Shown: in pieces, positions 1-5,939 of the stretch | Layout: each line of letters starts with the position of its first letter | Position numbering within the stretch: position 1 is the stretch's first letter | Source of the DNA: a virus | Direction: 5' to 3' (one strand) | IMG/VR virus record: IMGVR_UViG_3300047318_000529 | Location: 1-38,678 of that record | Length of the DNA stretch: 38,678 bases | Program-made: the position numbers and the translations under genes | The notes under the pieces: generated by a model | Told to the model about the DNA's origin: nothing | Seen by the model: only the letters and a program-made list of their open reading frames with translations | Database searches by the model: none

Positions 1-127
1 ATATTATTAGCTATGGGGTTCGTTACACCGCTATCAGAGGTTAGAAAGTTCAGTGCTGAAGTCGTTTGACTAGATGCATTCCAGACCGCTACACCCCCTG
101 ACACGCTCACTAAAACATATTCTATTC
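1..127. repeat. Terminal direct repeat, left copy
   Basis: Bases 1-127 are identical to 38552-38678. The repeat lies inside one fibre gene whose reading frame is continuous across the join, so the contig is circular or circularly permuted and the unit genome is about 38,551 bp. An exact overlap of 127 nt is what a de Bruijn assembler run at k=127 leaves on a closed contig, so this is more likely an assembly overlap than a physical terminal repeat. Confidence 0.95.
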
Positions 128-269
128 CACCAGCCGTGTCGATCCAATTTTGACCAATTTGATATCCAGTATCACTGGCTCCCGGCGCTCTACCAGAAAC
201 TACAGGTGGTAATGCTACGCTAGAGAAAACTCCGTTTGGATATCCATAATAATTTGCTGGGCCGCTCAT
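1..269 (-). CDS. Tail fibre protein, 5' part (continues at 38551)
   Basis: This is the start of the large fibre gene whose remainder is at 36847-38678. The ATG is at 269, preceded by a GAGGA Shine-Dalgarno. The first residues read MSGPANYYGYPNGVF and run in frame through base 1 into 38551. The whole protein is about 657 aa, of which 53 residues lie upstream of the GTG codon at 110 (=38661). The N-terminal segment (residues 1-60) is not repetitive and probably forms the part that attaches to the virion. The repeat-rich shaft is described under the other half. A gene caller treating the contig as linear would lose the true start. Attachment role is inferred from position and composition. Confidence 0.85.
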   Translation of the reverse strand, partial: MSGPANYYGYPNGVFSSVALPPVVSGRAPGASDTGYQIGQNWIDTAGGIEYVLVSVSGGVAVWNASSQTTSALNFLTSDSGVTNPIANN

Positions 270-390
270 ATTTTTTCCTCAATGGGTGAAGTCTTTGTTT
301 TCCCCAAAACTATCAAATAAATATTTTTGATGACAGAAAAATGTAATATAACTTATTTATTATATATTTTATAATAAAGACGAGGTGTAT
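270..390. promoter_or_regulatory. AT-rich divergent intergenic region
   Basis: A 121-nt very AT-rich gap lies between the leftward fibre operon (start 269) and the rightward small-gene cassette (start 391). A TATAAT hexamer sits at 370-375 on the plus strand, just ahead of the GAGG Shine-Dalgarno at 383-386, but there is no good -35 at the right distance. On the minus strand several TATATT/TATAAT-like hexamers could serve the fibre operon. The position says promoters must be here; I cannot fix either one. Confidence 0.5.
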
Positions 391-747
391 ATGATTGGTT
401 CTGTGATTGTTACGGAAGACGGGGAGTTAATTTTAGGAACTTGGATTTTGAGCAAGCACTACAAAATCTATCACTATCATCTCAAAAATTTGGTAAAGAA
501 ACATGTAAAAGACCTGTCTGAGCTTGGGAATTCTCAGCTTATCATGAGAGAGTTCGTTAAGCACCTTAAGGAAGAAGAGAAACAAAAACCAAAGCAGGGA
601 AGGCCTATTCAGGAATACATGCTCAATGGAAGGCAAGCTCTCTTTATTCTCATGATTATCAAGAGAATGAATGACCCCAAGAAGGCCATCAAGGCCATGG
701 ATAAAGAAGAGATAAAGAAATTGTTTGAGGATTTAATCAAAAAATGA
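391..747 (+). CDS. Rha-like phage regulatory protein (putative)
   Basis: 118 aa from the ATG at 391, chosen over the GTG at 385 because GAGG lies 5 nt upstream. The layout resembles the N-terminal domain of Rha/KilA-N-associated phage regulators: an opening strand (VIVTEDGEL), a helical segment with K/H-rich residues, then GRPIQEYMLNGRQALFILM. This recalls the Rha signature in which a basic G-x-P turn leads into Y-x-L followed by a hydrophobic helix. Known Rha proteins are DNA-binding regulators of temperate phages. It is first in a rightward cassette of small genes. The family assignment is by pattern only, and the C-terminal lysine-rich helices are generic. Confidence 0.45.
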   Translation: MIGSVIVTEDGELILGTWILSKHYKIYHYHLKNLVKKHVKDLSELGNSQLIMREFVKHLKEEEKQKPKQGRPIQEYMLNGRQALFILMIIKRMNDPKKAIKAMDKEEIKKLFEDLIKK

Positions 748-804
748 TTAGTAATTGCGGTTAATTCAGTGAATTGATATAATGTAGTCAAATAGGAGTA
801 AACT

Positions 805-939
805 ATGGATTACAAAGAATTTTATCAAAATTGCTATGAGAATCTAGAAGAAGAGCTTGGAAGAGAGCCAACCTGGGAAGAAACGGAAGAATACGTTAGA
901 AACGAAATGTGTGATTTGGTCAGTTGTTATAGGGAGTAA
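805..939 (+). CDS. Small acidic hypothetical protein
   Basis: 44 aa, beginning MDYKEFYQNCYENLEEEL, with AGGAG 6 nt before the ATG. It is strongly acidic, probably helical, with three cysteines and no membrane segment. Its stop is 2 nt before the next start, and the AGGGAG that serves the next gene lies in its last codons, so the two are translationally linked. I do not recognise a family. Confidence 0.65.
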   Translation: MDYKEFYQNCYENLEEELGREPTWEETEEYVRNEMCDLVSCYRE

Positions 940-941
940 AT

Positions 942-1211
942 ATGGATGGATTTCTTGGAATAATTATTGCGATTGTTGGAGGTGTGGTGGCAATCGTAGG
1001 GGTAATGATTGCTTTGTTTCTTTGGACTCGAGGAGAAGCGAGTGCCGATCGGAGACATTTTGACATAGAAAACAAAGAATTAAGACGAGAGCTTATCGAT
1101 GTAATGCGCTCTATAGACGCTGAGTTTAAGGACTTTCATGGAAGATTGTGCGAGATTGAAGCAAGGGCGGCGAATGTTACGAATCCGAAAAAAGAATGGA
1201 CTATAAAATGA
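942..1211 (+). CDS. Small membrane-anchored coiled-coil protein
   Basis: 89 aa. Residues 2-28 form one very hydrophobic segment (GIIIAIVGGVVAIVGVMIAL), followed by a charged helical tail rich in E, R and D that could form a coiled coil. Orientation is probably N-out/C-in because the tail is R/K-rich right after the helix. Start is supported by AGGGAG at -10. It overlaps the next gene by ATGA. With 1208-1450 and 1453-1695 it forms a set of three proteins of the same architecture (one or two TM helices plus a coiled coil). This is a holin- or spanin-like layout, but no motif proves it. Confidence 0.7.
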   Translation: MDGFLGIIIAIVGGVVAIVGVMIALFLWTRGEASADRRHFDIENKELRRELIDVMRSIDAEFKDFHGRLCEIEARAANVTNPKKEWTIK

Positions 1212-1450
1212 TCTGGCCATATGTATTAGTCGCACTAATATTTTCATGGGGAATTTATTGGAACGCTCCTCTTGAAAAATGGCTCAGAAAGCCCATAGAT
1301 ACATTAATAATTTTGGCAGCAATTTTTATCTCATGCATTTGGATGAACTATAGATTCAACGAGATCAATGAAAAACTAGAAATGATGAGTGAAAGTTTGA
1401 GAAAAGAGATACTAACTATAAAGAAAATCATATCTTCGGTGAAAGAATAA
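1208..1450 (+). CDS. Small membrane protein, two TM segments plus coiled coil
   Basis: 80 aa from the ATG at 1208, which overlaps the previous stop as ATGA. An in-frame ATG at 1196 would add four residues but lacks a better ribosome site. Two hydrophobic stretches (about residues 3-17 and 31-46) are followed by a charged helix ending in KKIISSVKE. Two TM helices plus a cytosolic charged tail is a common class II holin layout. No endolysin is adjacent, so the lysis role is only a suggestion. Confidence 0.65.
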   Translation: MIWPYVLVALIFSWGIYWNAPLEKWLRKPIDTLIILAAIFISCIWMNYRFNEINEKLEMMSESLRKEILTIKKIISSVKE

Positions 1451-1452
1451 AT

Positions 1453-1695
1453 ATGGGTGGATCTTTAGGAGTGATTTTAGGGAACTCCATCGCCCAGATT
1501 TTGATTTTAGGCACTATGTTTGGATTCATGATATGGGATCGGTCAAAAACAAAACGAGAGAGGGATAAAGCAACAATAGACGGCAGGGCGTTTCATGAGG
1601 AGCTGGCCAATATAAAAGCAGAAATGCGAGAAAACAGAGAAAAATTCATCGCGCAAATGGCACAGATAAAAAGAAAATCAATAGAAGGAGAATAA
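1453..1695 (+). CDS. Small membrane-anchored coiled-coil protein
   Basis: 80 aa, starting 2 nt after the previous stop. A glycine-rich hydrophobic N-terminus (residues 3-28) is followed by the basic stop-transfer DRSKTKRERDK and a helical region with regular E/K spacing. It has the same architecture as 942-1211 and the two may be distant duplicates: both end the membrane helix with W-[TD]-R. Function unknown; membrane-associated, lysis or superinfection exclusion are both possible. Confidence 0.65.
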   Translation: MGGSLGVILGNSIAQILILGTMFGFMIWDRSKTKRERDKATIDGRAFHEELANIKAEMRENREKFIAQMAQIKRKSIEGE

Positions 1696-1696
1696 G

Positions 1697-1762
1697 ATGT
1701 TAGGTGTTATCGGTTGCTGTTTAGGATTTTTGCTTATGGCTTGGATTAAAGCCTATGACTAA
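1697..1762 (+). CDS. 21-residue membrane peptide
   Basis: The peptide reads MLGVIGCCLGFLLMAWIKAYD. A strong GAAGGAG lies 6-8 nt before the ATG, inside the last codons of the previous gene, and the start follows the previous stop by one base. It is almost entirely one hydrophobic helix with a double cysteine. It overlaps the stop of the convergent ejection gene by 4 nt. Peptides this short are easy to overpredict, but the strong ribosome site and tight spacing argue that it is translated. Confidence 0.5.
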   Translation: MLGVIGCCLGFLLMAWIKAYD

Positions 1763-3003
1763 TCTTCTGAACGAAATTCTTCTACGATCGCTTCTCCAAT
1801 GGCCTTCAACGCTGGAAGATTATGTTTCATGAGAGCGTTCTGAGACTGTTGAACCAGATTTTGAAGCCTAGGAGATGTTAGCATAGCATTCGAGACAGCC
1901 TTCATCCCTGAAAGTCCAAGTATTTTTGATAAGAGACTAAAATTTCCCGTTCCTATGGCAGCAGCTGTCGCATAAGTTTCACCAAGATCCACTATTCCAT
2001 CAAACTGCCCTGGTTTTAGGGTAGAAGCTATTTTAGCCTGTCTCGCCCACATCTTATTCGCGGTATCAAAGTTTTTGGCTAATTCTGGATCTAGAGAAGA
2101 AATTGCCTTCTTAATTGGTCCTTTAAATAACTCAAGTTCAGATCTTCCGATATTATACCTGGAGGAAACGTCTTTGTAGAAATTGATTAGATCAGCTCCT
2201 GAAATTCCTCCTTTAGAGCGTGCAGAGGACACAAGATCTGCTGCATCTTTTTGTAACTGAGATCGCACAGCATGGGGCATTTCTTGCCCAATTTTCTGCA
2301 TTTCAGAAGCAAATTGTTGGCTAGATTGAGGAGTAAGAAGACTTTCAGCTTGTGGACTTGTTCTGAGGGCTTCATATACTGCAGAACCACCCTTTCTCAT
2401 TTCTTTCAGTTTTTCTGCTGTCTTTTCTCCTGTAGAAGCAATCTTGCCAAAGCTTCTTCGCTTAAGACTTTCTGGCATCATAGGAGCAAGTTGTTCTTCT
2501 GTGAGACCATGTTTGCGGCCAAGATCCAAAATAGCTTTTTGTTCGGCATTCGATGGAACGATTTTTCTAGCAAAAGAAGGAGCCGCAAAAGGCGCCGCTT
2601 CTGCGATGCTTTGACCTAAAGGGCCTGCGCCTAATTCTTCCGCAGTTTGGCCTGCAATGGCCCCTAATCCGGCTCTGGCGACTCCGCTAACTCCACCGCC
2701 AACTAAGTAAGGGGAAAGCTTTCCAAAGCGTTCTAGAGACTTTTCTGCGAATTCTGGCTTTGTTGGGAGTCTCTCTTCTATTTCTCTCTCATAAACATCC
2801 TCAAGAGAGGATTTAGGAAGAAGAAGAGATACAGGATCTTGCCATCTAGCAATGTTTGGGAGTTCTTTGAGCAATCCTTTTATAGGAGCAGAAACGAGTG
2901 ACTGAAAGCGAGAAATATCCTTGTCATTAATGTCAATTTTTCTAGCACGGGAAGGAGTAGATTTAACTTCAGTTTCAGGAAGATCAATTGCTCGTGCACT
3001 CAT
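1759..3003 (-). CDS. Putative DNA ejection / internal virion protein (third)
   Basis: 414 aa. Last of three ATGA-overlapping leftward genes downstream of the tail genes, the position where P22-type phages keep the ejection proteins (gp7, gp20, gp16). The N-terminal third is charged. Residues about 97-140 are glycine/alanine-rich (LVGGGVSGVARAGLGAIAG) and could insert in a membrane. The rest is helical with alternating basic and acidic stretches. There is no lysozyme or transglycosylase motif. Function is inferred from operon position, composition and size; sequence similarity to known ejection proteins is not visible by eye. Confidence 0.6.
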   Translation of the reverse strand: MSARAIDLPETEVKSTPSRARKIDINDKDISRFQSLVSAPIKGLLKELPNIARWQDPVSLLLPKSSLEDVYEREIEERLPTKPEFAEKSLERFGKLSPYLVGGGVSGVARAGLGAIAGQTAEELGAGPLGQSIAEAAPFAAPSFARKIVPSNAEQKAILDLGRKHGLTEEQLAPMMPESLKRRSFGKIASTGEKTAEKLKEMRKGGSAVYEALRTSPQAESLLTPQSSQQFASEMQKIGQEMPHAVRSQLQKDAADLVSSARSKGGISGADLINFYKDVSSRYNIGRSELELFKGPIKKAISSLDPELAKNFDTANKMWARQAKIASTLKPGQFDGIVDLGETYATAAAIGTGNFSLLSKILGLSGMKAVSNAMLTSPRLQNLVQQSQNALMKHNLPALKAIGEAIVEEFRSED

Positions 3004-4064
3004 TTTTTACCTAAAGGGATGTATCCTTGGGCTCTATATGCATCCATTTCTTTTTTTGGAATTGCGAATGGACTACCATCAGGAGACATCATCAAAATCT
3101 CTCCAGACTTCAATTTGGATCTAAAAATTGCGTCTCTATTTTCTTCGATTTTTGATAGAGAGCGCAACGTCTTAATCGCCTTTTGCTCGATTTCCTCGAT
3201 TTCTGGCCTAACTTCCTTCTTCACGACTTGCTCAAATCGGCTTGGAAGGTGTTTTTTCTCAGAGATATATTTATCCTCAAGTTCTCTAGTTTTCTCTATG
3301 AGTTTTCTGGAAATATCCTCTTTCATTTTCATACCGAGGAGGATTTTTTGATTAGAGATTGGATCTTGACCTGCCCTCGGGTAGGCATCTCTAAGCTGTT
3401 TTTCGATGAAAATATTTGGCCTTCCGCCCTTAATTGAACTCAGATCTCCGAGAAAATAGCTCTTGATCGCTGAATCGAGTTCAGTCCCAGCAGCACTCTT
3501 GAATCCAGGAAATCCCGTTGCCTCTGCTATTCTATCTTTGAACGCCGCCCATTTATCTGCATTGTGAAGGGCGTCTTCCATCATGGCTAGAGAGAATTCA
3601 GTGGTTGGCATGTCTTTTTCTATCTGATCAACTGAATCGAGGAAGGCTGTGTTCCTCTTCGCTGCATGCTCAATATATTCTTTCTGTGGAAGAAATTCTC
3701 TTTCCCTTTGCTCGCTAGCTCGTTTTTCTTGAAATTCAGCCCCTTTTATGATCGTATTAGCTAGATCATGTTGTCCCATTAAGGAAGCTTTAGCAGCATC
3801 TTCTAGAATATAATTAGGTTGTTGTTGCTGCATTCCTAATTCCGGAGCCATTTGCTGCTGAGTTTGCACAGCCAAATTTGGAGCATTCTGAGGTTGGCTT
3901 GTCATTCCGAAAAGATTAGGAAAAGCCTTTGCAATCTGCTGTTGCTTCTGCTTGTTCAGAATCATCTCAGCGATTGAAGGCATGGCCTGCGCTAATCCTT
4001 GCCCTGCGCCTTGTACAAGTCCACCTAAAGCGCCTCCACGTTCTTGTAAGATCGGTAATGTCAT
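3000..4064 (-). CDS. Putative DNA ejection / internal virion protein (second)
   Basis: 354 aa, overlapping both neighbours by ATGA. The N-terminus contains a glycine-rich hydrophobic patch (residues 9-27) and then a long glutamine-rich stretch (QQQQ runs around residues 40-85). The middle and C-terminal parts are helical, with a probable coiled coil near residues 240-310. Gln/Ala-rich, helical, low-complexity sequence is typical of podoviral ejection proteins. Specific role unknown. Confidence 0.6.
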   Translation of the reverse strand: MTLPILQERGGALGGLVQGAGQGLAQAMPSIAEMILNKQKQQQIAKAFPNLFGMTSQPQNAPNLAVQTQQQMAPELGMQQQQPNYILEDAAKASLMGQHDLANTIIKGAEFQEKRASEQREREFLPQKEYIEHAAKRNTAFLDSVDQIEKDMPTTEFSLAMMEDALHNADKWAAFKDRIAEATGFPGFKSAAGTELDSAIKSYFLGDLSSIKGGRPNIFIEKQLRDAYPRAGQDPISNQKILLGMKMKEDISRKLIEKTRELEDKYISEKKHLPSRFEQVVKKEVRPEIEEIEQKAIKTLRSLSKIEENRDAIFRSKLKSGEILMMSPDGSPFAIPKKEMDAYRAQGYIPLGKK

Positions 4065-4582
4065 AGAAGCCCCGCTAATTTAGTGCCGCCAAATATTCCT
4101 GCCGCTTGCGATCCAGCTCCGCCAAGCATTTGCATCAGATCTCTGAGCATGTTCTGCTTTTGATAAAGACCATATTGTCTATCAGGACTTGCCAACAGCG
4201 TGTTCCCCAAGCTTAAAACATCATGCATCGATTGTTGCATAAGATTCATTCGTTGGCTCTGAAGATTTTCAGCCAAATTCCCTCCCGCCGCGGCCAATGA
4301 GTTTTGCATTCCACTAGATCCGCTTATACCGCTTCCAGCATACCGAGAAGCAATTCCAGGAGCTATTTGCTGTTGAAATTGTCTTAGTGCAGGAGCTTCA
4401 AGTTGTTGGAACATTCCTTGATCGCCACTAGCCATAGAGAGAAGATTTTTGTATACATCCCCTGCTCCGCCCTGGAATTGCCCTCTAATCAAATCATATA
4501 TTTGAGATTGACCGGGCCCCATCGTTTGCATCGAAAATTGCCCAAAGCCTTTTGGAAGTTTAGAAACAGCAGGCATTGACAT
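4061..4582 (-). CDS. Putative ejection / internal virion protein (first)
   Basis: 173 aa from the ATG at 4582 (MSMPAVSKLPKGFG). The upstream in-frame codons to 4609 are excluded because AAGAGG lies 7 nt before 4582. It is rich in Gly, Gln, Met and Ser with motifs like GISGSSGMQNSLAAAGG, resembling small P22 gp7-type proteins that line or exit the portal. It is first of the three-gene ejection set. The plus-strand promoter at 4576-4606 overlaps its start codon, so the two transcription units meet head to head here. Confidence 0.6.
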   Translation of the reverse strand: MSMPAVSKLPKGFGQFSMQTMGPGQSQIYDLIRGQFQGGAGDVYKNLLSMASGDQGMFQQLEAPALRQFQQQIAPGIASRYAGSGISGSSGMQNSLAAAGGNLAENLQSQRMNLMQQSMHDVLSLGNTLLASPDRQYGLYQKQNMLRDLMQMLGGAGSQAAGIFGGTKLAGLL

Positions 4583-4606
4583 AAAAAAACCTCTTGATCT
4601 TATATT
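4576..4606 (+). promoter_or_regulatory. Sigma70-type promoter for array and RAMP-like gene
   Basis: A consensus -35 TTGACA lies at 4576-4581, and TTATAT/TATATT is at 4600-4606 (spacer 18-19 nt). Transcription would start near 4612 and run through the pentamer array (4662-4761) and terminator (4788-4814) before the gene at 4828. The promoter overlaps the start codon of the leftward ejection gene. The -35 is perfect; the spacer is slightly long. Confidence 0.55.
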
Positions 4607-4661
4607 CAAATAATCTTTCAGTCTGACGCAAAAAGCAAGCGTTATTTATCATGTTTATTCC

Positions 4662-4761
4662 CGCTTAGGCAAGCTCTGCTGTGCAACGGCTGGCATTGGC
4701 ATGCCTTGGTGTGGTATGCATTGCCTGGGCGTGCTACGGTTTGCTTTGCAATGGTATGGTG
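4662..4761 (+). repeat. Degenerate pentanucleotide array, 20 units of xGSNN
   Basis: From 4662 the sequence parses without a break into twenty 5-mers, each with G at position 2 and G or C at position 3: CGCTT, AGGCA, AGCTC, TGCTG, TGCAA, CGGCT, GGCAT, TGGCA, TGCCT, TGGTG and so on to TGGTG. Position 1 is T in 14 units; positions 4 and 5 are free. The composition is far richer in G and C than the flanks. It lies in the untranslated leader of the gene at 4828. I do not recognise it as a named element. It is not coding in any frame and not a CRISPR (no identical repeats, no spacers). Confidence 0.85.
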
Positions 4762-4787
4762 GCCCAATCGTTAGATTGATAAGGTCT

Positions 4788-4814
4788 GCCCATAGGTAAC
4801 TATGGGCTTTTTTT
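4788..4814 (+). terminator. Intrinsic terminator / attenuator in leader of 4828 gene
   Basis: Perfect 8-bp stem GCCCATAG / CTATGGGC with a GTAA loop (4788-4807), followed by seven T (4808-4814). It reads as a terminator only on the plus strand. The Shine-Dalgarno of the next gene begins immediately after the T tract, so transcripts from 4612 must read through it to express the gene. A second small hairpin (CAATC-GTTA-GATTG, 4765-4778) precedes it. The arrangement suggests either an attenuator or a separately terminated small RNA of about 200 nt carrying the array. Confidence 0.85.
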
Positions 4815-4827
4815 AAAGGAGAAAATG

Positions 4828-5439
4828 ATGGTAAAATATATAGGAGGAGAATCTCCTACTAATTCAGCAAAAAATTCTATTAAGATTTCAGAACCATATT
4901 CGGTGAATATAGAGATAACCGGATCTTCTAGTCTTATTTTTCATAGATGGCAGAATGAATATGTTGAAGAAAAATCTAAAGCTTCAAAAGGATCAAAAGC
5001 AAAAAAGACTGATGACATCGAAACTTTTGTTTATCGAGATAATGAAGGAAACATCTGTATTCCAGGAGAATATTTGAGGCAATCGATTATTCATGCTTCA
5101 AAGTTTCGACAAGATCCCAGAAGCCCCAGGAAATCTGCTATGGATCTTTTCAAAGCAGGAATAATCGTAGAAACCGAATTGGCAAGCCTTAGAACTAAAA
5201 AATGGGATTACGAGGATCGCAGAAGGGTTTTGGTTCAAAGAAATGCAATAACAAGAACGCGTCCAGCCTTTTCAAAGGGATGGAAGGCGAAATTTCAGAT
5301 TTTAGTCCTATTGCCTGAATATATAAGCTCTGATGAATTGCATGATGTAATCATAAATGCTGGAAAGTTAATAGGAATTGGTGATTTCAGGCCTACTTTT
5401 GGAAGATTTCAGATTACTAAATTTGATATATTATCCTAA
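4828..5439 (+). CDS. Conserved phage protein, RAMP/Cas7-like pattern (putative)
   Basis: 203 aa. ATG at 4828 is preferred to 4825 because AGGAG then has 6-nt spacing. An N-terminal strand, ITGSSSLIFHRW (about residues 31-42), is followed by a lysine-rich loop (KASKGSKAKKT), a central helix with RQSIIHASKF, and a C-terminal block with RTRPAF and GIGDFRPTFGRF. The glycine/arginine loop near the C-terminus and the SPLxxHR-like N-terminus recur in a widespread family of uncharacterised phage proteins and recall RAMP (Cas7-like) RNA-binding folds. That resemblance is by eye only. It is an isolated rightward gene inside the leftward structural arm, with its own promoter and terminator-bearing leader. 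It ends 4 nt into the convergent gene 5436-5939. Confidence 0.6.
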   Translation: MVKYIGGESPTNSAKNSIKISEPYSVNIEITGSSSLIFHRWQNEYVEEKSKASKGSKAKKTDDIETFVYRDNEGNICIPGEYLRQSIIHASKFRQDPRSPRKSAMDLFKAGIIVETELASLRTKKWDYEDRRRVLVQRNAITRTRPAFSKGWKAKFQILVLLPEYISSDELHDVIINAGKLIGIGDFRPTFGRFQITKFDILS

Positions 5440-5939
5440 ACATATTCGAAGACTACAATACCCAAATTTATTGAAGGAGGAGCGCCAGCTCCTTTTACAA
5501 CTATAATTTGCGTTGAAGTAACTTTAATTTGAATTTGATTATTAACGTTTACTAAATCTACATAAGGCAATGGCCACCATACTCCGCTTCCATCTTTAAA
5601 CATTCCGTATAGTCGCGTTCCTTGATTTATTTGCACGATATTATGAACCACCGTCAATACCGAATCGCTTACTTGAACTACAAGGCGATTACCATCTCTT
5701 TGTCTTGTCTGTGGAGGGGATGCATTAGGATCTGGAAACCATCTTTCTCCATTAGGAACAGAAGGGGCAGGAGCATTGCTTGGTGCTGCTTCTGGAGGAG
5801 TGTAAAGCTCAAATATTCCTATCGTTCTCTGATTTATTGCAGTATTTGACTGCGTGTGAAAGTTTACAAGCTGTTTTTCAAGATTATGTGGATCTGAACT
5901 AGGAAACTGCCTATAGACTGGGACAAATGGACTCGTCAT
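5436..5939 (-). CDS. Putative virion-associated (tail) protein
   Basis: 167 aa, starting within the stop of the large tail gene (ATGA). The N-terminal half is Pro/Ser-rich (TPPEAAPSNAPAPSVPNG, about residues 47-64), a likely flexible linker. The C-terminal half alternates V/I/N in short strands (VQVSDSVLTVVHNIVQI), consistent with a beta-rich domain. It lies between the large tail protein and the ejection genes. Probably a small structural component or adaptor; no family recognised. Confidence 0.55.
   Translation of the reverse strand: MTSPFVPVYRQFPSSDPHNLEKQLVNFHTQSNTAINQRTIGIFELYTPPEAAPSNAPAPSVPNGERWFPDPNASPPQTRQRDGNRLVVQVSDSVLTVVHNIVQINQGTRLYGMFKDGSGVWWPLPYVDLVNVNNQIQIKVTSTQIIVVKGAGAPPSINLGIVVFEYV

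Noticed and set aside
1-127. True terminal redundancy of the virion DNA
   Set aside because: The exact 127-nt length equals a common assembler k-mer, and the repeat sits within a gene; more likely an artefact of a circular assembly.
4662-4761. CRISPR-like array
   Set aside because: No identical repeats of 20 nt or more and no spacers; the period is 5 nt and the units are degenerate.
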